Shown in pieces: positions 1 to 8,555 of a DNA stretch of 64,000 bases. Within the stretch, counting starts at the first letter, position 1. Every line of letters starts with the position of its first letter. The translations under genes and the position numbers were made by a program. The notes under the pieces are model-generated. The model had not been told where the DNA came from. It saw only the letters and a list, made by a program, of their open reading frames with translations, and searched no databases. This DNA is from a virus, in IMG/VR virus record IMGVR_UViG_3300023174_000052, positions 62,001 to 126,000 of that record. One strand, given 5' to 3'.

Positions 1-2367
1 TATTTTATTTCCATCGAGTTCTAAATCGCCGGCTAAAATAGTGCGCTTTTGTCCGTCACCAGAAAGAGTAATAACTGTGTCGTTGTTAGAATCTCTTATG
101 TCGTTACCCATGACTCTAAGATCGGCCGCAACCTTGAGAGAAGCGGTAAGCGTAGGAGCATAGGCAGTGACGGTTATAGATCCATTTGTGAATGATCCAC
201 CATTCGCATCACTTATCGTTATCGTGCCAGATACGCCTGGTGCAACCGTGATCGTAGAACCACCGCTATACGTTTGATTATCCCACGAAGTAACTGCTAC
301 TAAAGCATTAGATAGTGAAGATAAAACGCTCGGTAATACGAACGAACGTTGCGTTGAAGTCGAAGCGAGCGTAATAACTTCCGTTATCCAAGAAGCAGGG
401 AAAGTGATAGTTCCTTGATCGCCCGAATATGTTTGCGTATCACCATCGATAGCGAACGTGAGATTCTGAGTCGAATAAACAGGAACACCATCATCGAATG
501 TAATTCTTGTAACGCTTGCTGAATCTTTGATATCGTTGCCAGAAACAATTAAGTCGCCGGCGACGGTTACAGTTCCCGCATTATTACCGATCACTACTGC
601 GGTTGAAGCGGTTACGAAGTTAAACGAAGCCTGTGTCGTTGTAATGTCGCCACCGTTAATAGCAACGTCATTATAGAAGAGCGCGTTTGAACCAGTAATG
701 TTTCCACCGATCTGAAGATCGGACGAACCCGAGATAATTCCGAGCGTTGTTAATGTACCAGAAACTATCTCATTACCAGAGACAGTTATGCTTGAACCAG
801 TCAACTGGATAGCGACTGCGCCTGTCGAACTTTGAATATCATTACCAGCGACCTGTAGATCGCCAGCCAATGTGACAAGCCCCGTTGATGCTCCGATACT
901 AACTGCCGTAGCAGCTCCTGCCATATTAACGGTCGTCGCAACAGTATTAAATAACGTCGCTGTAGTTTGCGATGTTATAACGTCTCCGCCATTGACTGCA
1001 ACGTCTCCTGCAACGATAACGTCGCGACCTGACATCGTAATTGTGACCGAACCGTCAGAGGCTTTAATATCATTACCCGCGATTTTTAAATCGCCGGCGA
1101 CGACGACGTCAGACGCTGCATTACCGATATTAACGCCTGAAGTTGCTCCACCCGCGATATTGACAGACGTTGCGTTTGCATTAAACACAGTAGCTGTCGT
1201 TTGAGTCGTCGTGATATCGCCGCCATTAAGCGCAAGATCACCATACAACATCATGTTTGAACCAGTGATATTTCCACCGATCTGTAATCCACCGGATCCT
1301 GATATCGCGCCAGCTGCAGTGACTTCAAAATATTTCGTAGAAGTATTATAGTCACCAACCAAAATGCTATACGGCGTAGCTAGACCTCTTTCTGCCCCTA
1401 ATCTAAGCTGTCGACCGATTTCGGTACCACCGTTACCGAATCCACCGTTAGCTGAAACTGACTGCATAGAGAATATGCCACCGTCTGCATTAATAGCGCC
1501 GTCGTTATAGATAGTAACACCAGACGACCCGAATCCCCCGCCGATCTTCGCATTATCAGCATCGATCATACCAGAGATCTTGATATCTCCTGAACCTGAA
1601 ATGTGGCTTCCCACCAACAGTCTTGAAGAGCCTGAAATAACTCCTATTGCCGTTAATGTGCCCGAAATGATTTCATTTCCAGAAACAGTGACGCTTGAAC
1701 CAGTTAACTGGATAGCAACTGCTCCTGTCGAACTCTTGATATCATTACCGGATACCTGCAAATCACCCGCGATTGTTACATCACGAGCAGACATGGTAAT
1801 TGTTGCTGTGCCGTCGGAAGCCTTGATATCGTTACCAGTAACCTGTAAATCTCCCTTGACTTCGACGTCTGCACCCAGAAGCTCTAGAGCGTCGGCCGTA
1901 GAAGATTTAATCGTATTGCCAGTTACTTTAATATCGCCAGCGAGCGTTGTAAGTTTGTTACCGTCGCCAGACATCGTGATGACAATGTCACCGTTTCCGT
2001 CCTTGATGTCATTGCCTTTGACCTGTAGATCGCCGCCGAGAATAGCGTCGCCAGAGCCAGTGATGTGACCACCGACCTTAAGATCAGAAGAGGCAGATAA
2101 GACACCGATGAACTGCGCTGTGGCGTGTTTAAAAACGCCGGCTGCAACGCCCGTAAAATCTTTGGTATCGTCGCCTTGAATACGCTTGACAGACGCTGCA
2201 AGTTGACCTAAAATTCCTTCGAGGTCTGTCGCGCCGATTGCCGCGGCGCCTGCAGGCTCGAGTCTCGATTGAGCTGACAAGGACTGATTAGCGATATCAG
2301 AAATCGCCGTTAGTGAACCAGTAACTGCTGCGAGTCTAATTTGACTGCGTGGAGTTGGTGATGACAT
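1..2367 (-). CDS. Repetitive fibre-like virion protein, 3' end beyond window
   Basis: An open frame runs from ATG 2365-2367 through base 1 without a stop, giving at least 789 residues; the C-terminus lies outside the window. AGGGG sits about seven bases before the ATG. The protein consists of beta-rich repeats built on motifs such as AGDLQVxGNDI, GDITTTQ and ISGSGxLQIGG, with many Gly, Ser, Thr and Asn residues and almost no Cys. Such composition is usual for tail fibres, whiskers or other trimeric virion appendages. The same style of repeat occurs in the neighbouring 1167-residue protein. Nucleotide-level repeats inside the gene (for example around 780-860 and 1680-1760) suggest internal duplication. 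The virion role is inferred from composition and position; no enzymatic domain was recognised in the visible part. Confidence 0.75.
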   Translation of the reverse strand, partial: MSSPTPRSQIRLAAVTGSLTAISDIANQSLSAQSRLEPAGAAAIGATDLEGILGQLAASVKRIQGDDTKDFTGVAAGVFKHATAQFIGVLSASSDLKVGGHITGSGDAILGGDLQVKGNDIKDGNGDIVITMSGDGNKLTTLAGDIKVTGNTIKSSTADALELLGADVEVKGDLQVTGNDIKASDGTATITMSARDVTIAGDLQVSGNDIKSSTGAVAIQLTGSSVTVSGNEIISGTLTAIGVISGSSRLLVGSHISGSGDIKISGMIDADNAKIGGGFGSSGVTIYNDGAINADGGIFSMQSVSANGGFGNGGTEIGRQLRLGAERGLATPYSILVGDYNTSTKYFEVTAAGAISGSGGLQIGGNITGSNMMLYGDLALNGGDITTTQTTATVFNANATSVNIAGGATSGVNIGNAASDVVVAGDLKIAGNDIKASDGSVTITMSGRDVIVAGDVAVNGGDVITSQTTATLFNTVATTVNMAGAATAVSIGASTGLVTLAGDLQVAGNDIQSSTGAVAIQLTGSSITVSGNEIVSGTLTTLGIISGSSDLQIGGNITGSNALFYNDVAINGGDITTTQASFNFVTASTAVVIGNNAGTVTVAGDLIVSGNDIKDSASVTRITFDDGVPVYSTQNLTFAIDGDTQTYSGDQGTITFPASWITEVITLASTSTQRSFVLPSVLSSLSNALVAVTSWDNQTYSGGSTITVAPGVSGTITISDANGGSFTNGSITVTAYAPTLTASLKVAADLRVMGNDIRDSNNDTVITLSGDGQKRTILAGDLELDGNKI

Positions 2368-2398
2368 GCTAGAACCCCTAATAGTTGAAGTATTTGTG

Positions 2399-2514
2399 CT
2401 AAACGTTTAGACTTCGACTTTGACTGAACCGAGGTTCAAATGGGCATGCGTGAAGCGTTTTAGCCCGATGCTCATTTGTTACATATCCACGTCTTGAGTC
2501 ATTTACACTCAAGA
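2399..2514. repeat. Cluster of four inverted repeats in an intergenic region
   Basis: Between the fibre-like gene and the DUF5659-like gene lie four consecutive inverted repeats: the 12-base palindrome CTAAACGTTTAG at 2399-2410; TGAACC/GGTTCA with a two-base spacer at 2425-2438; a nine-base imperfect pair at 2439-2447 and 2468-2476 (one G-T); and TCTTGAGT/ACTCAAGA at 2492-2499 and 2507-2514. None is followed by a clear U-tract on either strand, so they are not ordinary terminators. They would lie in the mRNA leader of the fibre-like gene or act as protein-binding sites. The function is unknown. Confidence 0.6.
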
Positions 2515-2556
2515 GATTGTAACTTTTCGTAATAATTTTTGATTATATGTAATCAA

Positions 2557-2775
2557 CTAAGACTTATATAATCTCCTTTTAACCTGGCGCATCGCTGCGT
2601 CGTATCTAGGGTAATCTGAGGCTAGATACTCCCTCTCCATGACTTCAGCCTTTCCGTCTGAATTATCGAAAACAAATTTAAACTTATTTCCAATTTTAGT
2701 CGCAGTTATGAGATCGGCTCCTCTCATAACCAAGTACGCTGATATCGCGATATCTGATGTTTCGTAAGTTCGCAT
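2557..2775 (-). CDS. Small DUF5659-like protein
   Basis: This 72-residue protein starts TSDIAISAYLVMRGADL and continues with a KFKFVFDN strand, an YxxSDYPRYDAAMRQVKRRLY helix and a basic end. The order of a T-S-D-x-A-x-x-A-Y-L start, an FVFD strand and a final K-x-L-Y helix resembles the DUF5659 family of small phage proteins of unknown function. The ATG at 2773-2775 has only a distant GGAG upstream. It stands alone between two fibre-like genes. The family match is from memory of the pattern and was not searched. Confidence 0.6.
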   Translation of the reverse strand: MRTYETSDIAISAYLVMRGADLITATKIGNKFKFVFDNSDGKAEVMEREYLASDYPRYDAAMRQVKRRLYKS

Positions 2776-2845
2776 AATCTATAAAATATCTCCGAACGCC
2801 TGCAATTTCGCGCAAGATTGTAAAAATTATAAAATTTATATCTAT

Positions 2846-5800
2846 CTAAGAATATTGGTAAGTTGCGTAGAATCTGTACTCTTCGTCTACATCATCGTCA
2901 AGAATAACTATTTGATTCGTGTCAAAAACGAAATCATCACCTACGCCTTGCTTCAAAAGTTGTCCATTCATAAATAACATAATCGATGATGCCGGCGTCG
3001 GAACGTGAGATAAATTAGCAATCCATAAACCCATTATAGGATTGTAAAAAAATGTAATTTGTTCATTCACTTCATAATAAGCCGTCCCAGAATATGCCAT
3101 GTACGTAGCGATGAATATATCGTCAGGATCTAATTCTTCTAAGGAAGCATTGATGTATATTTTTTTTCCGACTATCGTGTAATCTTTTAAACTTCCTTGT
3201 GAAAGAAGTTGCCCGTTCCAAAACAACAATAATCGAGCGGGTTCTATAGGTTCGAATTCCAGATCTCCTGTTATGACTCCATCGACTTCGAGTACATTAA
3301 CTCTTTCATTCAAAATATATCGAGATGATGCTTCAACGTAAGGATACATGACTGCAATAGTATCATCTATTTGTGGGGTCGAACCAGAAGCGAACATCAC
3401 CGTTTTACCCGATGTTGTATAATCGTATCCTGCTCCACAAGTTAATAATTGACCATTCAACCATATCATCAATTGTGAAGAATCAGATGGAGTACGCGTA
3501 GTCTCAAATAATCTATTTGAACCGTTTATTTCACCATCTAATCGTTCGTTAAGAGCTAACTTCGAGAGATACGCAGCAGAAGAACCGACTTGAGGATCAA
3601 CGGAAAAAATGACTTTTCCAGCTGACGACGTCGTAATCAAAATGCCTGTTCCCTGTTCGGCTTTACGACTATTTTGTATAGAAGAAGATTCGTAAGTTAT
3701 TATGGGTCCAGAAATCGTTCCTGTTATCGTACCCGTCGCATAAGAATTTATCGTGACAGATCCATCTGACCCTGTTGAAAGAATGATTCCATCACCCGCT
3801 CTTAAAAACGGAGAACCATCTGAGAGTTGAGTTAAAGAACCTGTGAGACCTCGTAGGAAGGTAACTTCTCCCGTAAACTGTGCTCCGGTCAAAAATGGTA
3901 TAGAAGCTACGTCGATAGCTAACGATACGGAACCAGAACTTCCTCCTCCAATGAGTCCCTGTCCTGCTATGACTTCTGTGATATCTCCTATGGGACCCGT
4001 ATTCGTGATAGTGATCGATCCATTAGAACCAGTCGATATATCAATGCCCGTACCAGCTATTAAGTACTGTGAACCATCTGTAAGTTGTGTTAAAGACCCT
4101 GTAAGTCCACCACCAAAAGTTACAGCTCCCGTAAACTGGGCACCGGTTAAAAATGGTATAGAAGCTACATCGATAGCTAACGTAACAGAACCAGATAATC
4201 CACCACCAACTAATCCAGTCCCTGCGATAACCTCAGTAATGTCGCCGACCGGTCCAGTGTTTAAAATTGTTATCGAACCATCTGACCCAGTCGTTAATGA
4301 AATGCCATCACCGGCCCTTAGATAAGCGGAACCGTCTGATAGTTTGGTTAGAGAACCAGATAAGCCAGTATAAAAAGTGCCAGGTCCATAAAAAGAAGCA
4401 GATTCAAGCGTAGAAGAACCAGAAGCATGTAAACCAGACGAGAAAGACACTTCGCCTGTGAATCGCGTGCCTGTAAGAAACGCCACTACTCCCGGGTCAA
4501 CAGATAACGAAACTGCGCCTGTTGTCCCTCCCCCAACCAATCCGAGGCCGGCGTCGACTTCAGTAATATCACCTACGGGACCTGTATTAGTAATCGTAAT
4601 CGATCCATTAGACCCAGTCGATATATCGATACCAGTACCAGCTAACAAGAAAGGAGAACCATCGATTAAACGGGTTAGAGAACCTGATAAACCCGCTGCG
4701 AATTTAGTCGGACCTGTGAACGTCGAGCCACTCAACTTGGCTATGCTTCCAGTGTCGACGTAGATGTTCATCTTTCCACCTGGACCGCCATCGTTTATCT
4801 TTATTCCAAAAGAAGAAGATAATACTCGACTACCTGTAAGCTCGGCGCTTGATGAAGCTAATATGTAAGCTGCGCCTATCGGTGGAATACTCGCCGTAAT
4901 ATTCGAAGAGATGACTATTTCACGTGTTGGCTTAACGGTTAACTCTATACCAGGACCAGCCGCCAATTTTGTAGCGATGGTAAAGTTACCATTAATCATG
5001 TCTTCGTGAAATTGTATACCATCGCCTTCTATTATCGCAAGGCTTCCTGGTAGACCCGCATCTTTGTGGTGCGTCAAAAATGGACCACTTACGAAAGAAC
5101 CCGTCTGCGCAGCGATCGTGATAGAACCATCAGACCCAGTAGAAAGTGTTACATTCAGTCCCGCCTTTAAATACGGATCGCCATTCGATAATTTCGTAAG
5201 GGAACCACTTAACGCCGTCGCCGAAAGAGTACCTGCGACGTTCGCGTTTCCGTTGGATTTTAAATAAGACGCTGTGACAGGACCAGAAAAAATAGCGCCC
5301 GTTAAAAATGCGACCTGACTATCTAAGACCTTTAAAGTATAAGAGCCACCTGCTCCTGCATCTACGCTACCTAAACCTGCGCCTAAAGATAAGACCCTTT
5401 CCTGTGATAATAGACCCGACGAATCTGCAGAGAGTAATAAATACTTAGCGTCTAAAGGTGCCGCTGACGTTAGCGCCGCGGCGATCGTGATAGAACCATT
5501 CGAGCCTGTCGAAAGAGTGATATTTGAACCAGCCTTGAGATAATCGCTTCCATCGATAAGCTTAGTTAAAGAACCTGTTATCTTCTGTAAGATAGCAGTC
5601 GTAGCGTTTATATTCGTCGTGTTTAAATTCGTAGCGCTTACGTTCGTGCTATTCAGATTAGTCGAATTTAAAGTCGGAGCTGTCACTGGGCCTGTAAATA
5701 CAGCACCTGACTTTCTAACTACCGTAGAATCTACTTTTACAACTGGCGAACCACTTGACGTATCTAATATTACGCCATCGCCTGCGCTTAAAACCTTCGC

Positions 5801-6349
5801 GCCAGCAAAACCCGGTACTGACGTTAAAGATAGAAAGGGCAGCGTAGATAAAGAAGTTCCATCTAAAGTAATCGAATCTGCTGTTAACGAACTAACTATT
5901 AGATTCGCAGTTGCATCGAATCCTATCGTAGCAGATGCAGTATCGAAAGTAATGGGTCCTGTCGCCTTGAGGACTTTGTCATTACTTAAATCGGTCGTAG
6001 CCTGCCATGTAAGATAAGGACTATTTTTTGGAGCAGACGCTACCGAACCTTCGACGACGGCGTTAAGAGTGAAACCACCATCACCGTTATCTACGACCTG
6101 GACGCCATCACCACCACGTAGCGCATACTGTCCATTTGGTAAGACAAGAGTTCCAGATGCTCCGTGTTTTACCCATAATGAACCTGACATATACGAGTGG
6201 CCGATGACCCGTAAGTCAGATTCCATATAGTCGGCTATACCTACAACAAGATCATGGGGAGAAATCACGCTTACGATTTCGCCCCGATTATCTTTAATTT
6301 TTAAAAGGTCTGCCTCGCGGGCATCCTTCTTTGTAATTTGTGTAGCCAT
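2846..6349 (-). CDS. Large repetitive fibre-like virion protein
   Basis: This 1167-residue protein starts at ATG 6347-6349, just after AGCGGG. The N-terminal ~120 residues are non-repetitive and could be an attachment region. The body holds several copies of a unit of about 85-110 residues with the signatures GSLTxLxDGSxYLxAGxGI, STGSxGSITI, GDITEVxAGxGLxGGG and FLTGAxFTGxVTF. The C-terminal ~230 residues carry three copies of a different module with an NGQLLxxGxxxDY core, often found in phage structural proteins. There is no recognised chaperone or enzyme domain. The composition (Gly, Ser, Thr) and location beside another fibre-like gene support a tail-fibre or appendage role; exact placement in the virion is inference. 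Confidence 0.75.
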   Translation of the reverse strand: MATQITKKDAREADLLKIKDNRGEIVSVISPHDLVVGIADYMESDLRVIGHSYMSGSLWVKHGASGTLVLPNGQYALRGGDGVQVVDNGDGGFTLNAVVEGSVASAPKNSPYLTWQATTDLSNDKVLKATGPITFDTASATIGFDATANLIVSSLTADSITLDGTSLSTLPFLSLTSVPGFAGAKVLSAGDGVILDTSSGSPVVKVDSTVVRKSGAVFTGPVTAPTLNSTNLNSTNVSATNLNTTNINATTAILQKITGSLTKLIDGSDYLKAGSNITLSTGSNGSITIAAALTSAAPLDAKYLLLSADSSGLLSQERVLSLGAGLGSVDAGAGGSYTLKVLDSQVAFLTGAIFSGPVTASYLKSNGNANVAGTLSATALSGSLTKLSNGDPYLKAGLNVTLSTGSDGSITIAAQTGSFVSGPFLTHHKDAGLPGSLAIIEGDGIQFHEDMINGNFTIATKLAAGPGIELTVKPTREIVISSNITASIPPIGAAYILASSSAELTGSRVLSSSFGIKINDGGPGGKMNIYVDTGSIAKLSGSTFTGPTKFAAGLSGSLTRLIDGSPFLLAGTGIDISTGSNGSITITNTGPVGDITEVDAGLGLVGGGTTGAVSLSVDPGVVAFLTGTRFTGEVSFSSGLHASGSSTLESASFYGPGTFYTGLSGSLTKLSDGSAYLRAGDGISLTTGSDGSITILNTGPVGDITEVIAGTGLVGGGLSGSVTLAIDVASIPFLTGAQFTGAVTFGGGLTGSLTQLTDGSQYLIAGTGIDISTGSNGSITITNTGPIGDITEVIAGQGLIGGGSSGSVSLAIDVASIPFLTGAQFTGEVTFLRGLTGSLTQLSDGSPFLRAGDGIILSTGSDGSVTINSYATGTITGTISGPIITYESSSIQNSRKAEQGTGILITTSSAGKVIFSVDPQVGSSAAYLSKLALNERLDGEINGSNRLFETTRTPSDSSQLMIWLNGQLLTCGAGYDYTTSGKTVMFASGSTPQIDDTIAVMYPYVEASSRYILNERVNVLEVDGVITGDLEFEPIEPARLLLFWNGQLLSQGSLKDYTIVGKKIYINASLEELDPDDIFIATYMAYSGTAYYEVNEQITFFYNPIMGLWIANLSHVPTPASSIMLFMNGQLLKQGVGDDFVFDTNQIVILDDDVDEEYRFYATYQYS
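3780..4710 (-). repeat. Tandem ~260-330 bp repeats in the fibre-like gene
   Basis: Within the 1167-residue protein gene, consecutive segments beginning near 3850, 4110, 4366 and 4700 (plus coordinates) encode near-identical units starting GLxGSLTxLxDGS. The nucleotide sequence is also similar; for example, the stretches around 3980-4060, 4240-4320 and 4570-4650 are near copies of each other. Spacing of about 258, 257 and 334 bases indicates tandem duplication and one longer variant unit. Such repeats permit length variation by recombination. Confidence 0.7.
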
Positions 6350-6380
6350 CCCGCTCTAAATAAAGGTCAAGTTAAAGTTC

Positions 6381-6400
6381 CGGCGCATAAATATGCGCCG
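6381..6400. terminator. GC-rich hairpin between genes
   Basis: A perfect eight-base-pair stem, CGGCGCAT and ATGCGCCG, with a four-base AAAT loop lies just after the stop of the NTP-pyrophosphatase-like gene and before the fibre-like gene. The following minus-strand sequence has only short T stretches, so as an intrinsic terminator it is weak. It could instead be an mRNA-processing or stability hairpin. Confidence 0.45.
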
Positions 6401-6406
6401 AATTCG

Positions 6407-6784
6407 CTAATAACCTTCTTCGACGCGTTTTAGGATGATTCTATGTTTACGCTCGTAAGCCTCAACGAATTCTTTAGTATCTACTCCGACGTAGAGCAAA
6501 ACGTTGAAAAAATAATTGAATGAGTCAACTATTTCCTCAAGAAAGTGTTCTCGATCGAATTCGTTTAATTGAGATTGACGATGCACCTTAGAATTCTTTA
6601 AAACCTGTAGAGCCTCGAACATTTCTTCAACACCGCGAAGGGCAGTCTCTCGAAGAAATACCTGAGAATCTCTACTCGTCGGATCCAAAGGCATGTCGTG
6701 GACTGCAGAAGGAACTCGGCGCTTGAGTGCGTTCAAAAACTCCTTGCGGAGTTCGAACATATGTTCTAAATCATTAGCTGACAA
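6407..6784 (-). CDS. All-alpha NTP pyrophosphatase (dimeric dUTPase/MazG-like)
   Basis: This 125-residue, almost entirely helical protein probably starts at TTG 6782-6784 after a GAGGG sequence and overlaps the preceding gene by 11 bases. The C-terminal part reads EEIVDSFNYFFNVLLYVGVD followed by a Y-x-x-K-H-x-x-x-x-K-R helix, the arrangement seen in dimeric dUTPases and related all-alpha NTP pyrophosphatases, where Glu/Asp residues hold magnesium. A mid-protein ExxxxxE pair (RGVEEMFEAL) could be the first metal site. The family hydrolyses (d)NTPs to monophosphates. Being the last gene in a thyX cluster, it probably sanitises dUTP or another pyrimidine nucleotide. The substrate cannot be read from sequence. 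Confidence 0.6.
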   Translation of the reverse strand: MSANDLEHMFELRKEFLNALKRRVPSAVHDMPLDPTSRDSQVFLRETALRGVEEMFEALQVLKNSKVHRQSQLNEFDREHFLEEIVDSFNYFFNVLLYVGVDTKEFVEAYERKHRIILKRVEEGY

Positions 6785-7013
6785 CTTGTCCCTCGTTATA
6801 ATCTTGCATTAACTGGCCTTGTTCAAGAACAGTCAACAAACTATCAATCTGATTATCATGAGACTTAAGACACGCTGCGCTTGGAACTAACTGCCCATCC
6901 TTCTCTTCGAGTTCTAAAAGTCGTAGATTATCAACAACGTCAGTGCCTGTCAAAATAGCAACCTGCAATTGTCGAGCAATTAAAACAATAGTATCATCAG
7001 ATAATTTCAACAT
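6774..7013 (-). CDS. Conserved small phage protein of unknown function
   Basis: This 79-residue protein begins at ATG 7011-7013, overlapping the stop of the DUF1599 gene by one base in a TAATG arrangement that suggests translational coupling. The N-terminal half contains the pattern LSDDTIVLIARQLQ followed by AILTGTDVVDNLR, which resembles small helical proteins of T4-like phages with no assigned function. The C-terminal part is acidic and glutamine-rich. I recognise no catalytic motif. Its place between a DUF1599 protein and an NTP pyrophosphatase suggests a nucleotide-related or accessory role, but this is only context. Confidence 0.6.
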   Translation of the reverse strand: MLKLSDDTIVLIARQLQVAILTGTDVVDNLRLLELEEKDGQLVPSAACLKSHDNQIDSLLTVLEQGQLMQDYNEGQVVS

Positions 7014-7348
7014 TAGATTCCCTCTCCATTTGAATTGAATTGTAATGGAAGATTTCGAAAAGTTTCATTCTCTTTTTTTGCTGAATCTTCCATCGTCATA
7101 ATCGCCATAGCTGCGTAATTGTGCAAGTCAATCAGAGTATCCCTAATAGACTCGTTATCTACAAGAGTGACTCCTGAATTGTTGATAGACATGAGACGTT
7201 TAATCTTATCGCCCATTCGAACGATTACACCGACAGGTCCAAACTCTGCGAATGCGTCACCATAGTCCCTATTCTTCTTCGCGAACAAATTTCGAGCCTC
7301 TTCTTGAATCATTCGCATTTGCTCGACTCGTTTCTCAGTTCTGTCCAT
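7013..7348 (-). CDS. DUF1599 (nucleotide-modification-associated) protein
   Basis: This 111-residue protein starts at ATG 7346-7348 after AAAGGAG. It contains the characteristic series F-x-x-K-N-x-D-Y-G-D-A-F (residues ~22-33), G-x-x-V-R-x-x-D-K-I-x-R-L and, after a short insertion, D-N-E-S-I-R-D-T-L-x-D-L-x-N-Y-A-x-M-A. This matches DUF1599, also called nucleotide modification associated domain 1. The domain is often found in phages near thymidylate-synthase-type genes; its biochemical activity is not firmly established. It overlaps the glycosylase gene upstream by 14 bases and the small gene downstream by one base, so the cluster is tightly coupled. Confidence 0.75.
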   Translation of the reverse strand: MDRTEKRVEQMRMIQEEARNLFAKKNRDYGDAFAEFGPVGVIVRMGDKIKRLMSINNSGVTLVDNESIRDTLIDLHNYAAMAIMTMEDSAKKENETFRNLPLQFNSNGEGI

Positions 7349-7853
7349 AGTGCTCCTTTAAAAAGTCGTGGTATTCGTTTAATGCGTGATCTTTAGGCTG
7401 CACTTCCTTCCAGTCTCCAAGGATGAAAATGCGATATGCATCCCTTGCGTACTTTCCAACTCCAGCCAATTCTTCAACATCCATCCACTGACCAGAATGA
7501 TACTGGAGAGACATCTTCTTTAGCGTTGCAGCTCGTCGTCGCCACATGCCTAATGGTTTAATCAACTCTTGCAATTCTTCTTCGTCGGCCTGGGATAACG
7601 CAGCTGCATTAGGCCAGCGCTTGAACATCTCTTCAACCACGGGCTCCATCTGTTTACGCGTCGTCAAATTAAGACAAAGACAACAGACCAGAATCTTCCA
7701 GCCATCGGGCCAATACTTTTCTTGAATCAGCCCGTACTTAGGCGGAACCCAACCTATCAGTGTTTCTGGTTCTCGATGAATGCCTTGACCGTAACCGGCC
7801 AGAGTTCCTGTACAATTTCCAACATCGCATTCGCTACTCGCTGGATTTCCCAC
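7335..7853 (-). CDS. MBD4-like HhH-GPD DNA glycosylase
   Basis: Residues ~37-165 align by eye with the glycosylase domain of vertebrate MBD4: a Y-G-L-I-Q-E start, W-K-I-L-V-C-C-L-x-L-N-L-T, the LIKPLGMWRRRA segment, a helix-hairpin-helix LAGVGKYARDAYRIF (residues ~129-143), and WKEVQPKDHALNEYHDFL, in which Asp155 matches the catalytic Asp of MBD4. MBD4 removes T or U opposite G. There is no iron-sulphur cysteine cluster at the C-terminus, unlike EndoIII/MutY. The frame opens at GTG 7851-7853, within thyX, overlapping it by 97 bases; the first ~35 residues are outside the domain, so a later non-ATG start near the thyX stop is possible. Substrate in the phage is unknown. Confidence 0.8.
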   Translation of the reverse strand: MGNPASSECDVGNCTGTLAGYGQGIHREPETLIGWVPPKYGLIQEKYWPDGWKILVCCLCLNLTTRKQMEPVVEEMFKRWPNAAALSQADEEELQELIKPLGMWRRRAATLKKMSLQYHSGQWMDVEELAGVGKYARDAYRIFILGDWKEVQPKDHALNEYHDFLKEHYGQN

Positions 7854-8473
7854 TGTGCTCCCTCATGAGTTCGTAGTTCGATAAAGTGCATAACGTTTCG
7901 AAGATTCGCGGTACAGTAATATTCAGTGTAGAGATTCTGGGGTAGGACCATTCGAGCCTGCTCTCGACAGACTCCCTTCGCAGACAATTCTTCGTATAAT
8001 CGATGGGCGATTCCGACGAAGGCGTTCATAGACTCTGCTGCGTTACCACAATCGCCAGTCTCATGTGGATCACGATAACACCAACTCATTTCTGGATTGA
8101 TTAGTTCCTCAGCGTTAGAGGCCTGACGATTCGACTTATGCTGACTTCTAAATGTCTGAGGTAGGTAGAATTGAATATTTTCGTCAGTGTAACGACGTGA
8201 CACCTCATTGTATGCCGCGGTGCGGTGGCGCATGTGTTGAGAACGAACAAAAAGAGGAACCTTTACTCGAAAGGTGACGACGTTATGTTCAAGCGTTGAT
8301 GTATGCTTATGGTCGATAAGGTACTTGATAAGCTTTTCGTCCTTCGTATCAAGCGAATCCTTATGCTTGTTAAACGAGACACGCGCTGCGTTAACAATGG
8401 TTAAATCCGTTCCCATGTGCTCAACTAACTCGACGAATCCAATCTTATCGTCGTAAAGATATTTCCTACTCAA
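7757..8473 (-). CDS. thyX: Flavin-dependent thymidylate synthase ThyX
   Basis: This 238-residue protein carries the ThyX signature RHRx7S at residues 82-92 (R-H-R-T-A-A-Y-N-E-V-S), followed by RRYT. Other family segments are the TSTLEH motif near residue 60 and QARMVLPQNLYTEYY, which holds part of the FAD and dUMP site. ThyX methylates dUMP to dTMP using methylenetetrahydrofolate, NADPH and FAD. The start is TTG 8471-8473, seven bases after a strong AGGAGG. Internal residues ~105-150 form an insertion seen in some phage ThyX proteins. It is the first gene of the nucleotide cluster and is divergent from the plus-strand VWA gene. Confidence 0.95.
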   Translation of the reverse strand: MSRKYLYDDKIGFVELVEHMGTDLTIVNAARVSFNKHKDSLDTKDEKLIKYLIDHKHTSTLEHNVVTFRVKVPLFVRSQHMRHRTAAYNEVSRRYTDENIQFYLPQTFRSQHKSNRQASNAEELINPEMSWCYRDPHETGDCGNAAESMNAFVGIAHRLYEELSAKGVCREQARMVLPQNLYTEYYCTANLRNVMHFIELRTHEGAQWEIQRVANAMLEIVQELWPVTVKAFIENQKH

Positions 8474-8555
8474 AGAAATCCTCCTATTAGAATCTTATAT
8501 CATTATGAGATATTTTTAACATACGAGAAAACATATTTAATCGCAGGAGTCATTA

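Noticed and set aside
872-2068. Plus-strand open frames over the left fibre-like gene
   Set aside because: They are shadows of the long minus-strand frame 1-2367, which has a ribosome-binding site and a repeat-structured protein.
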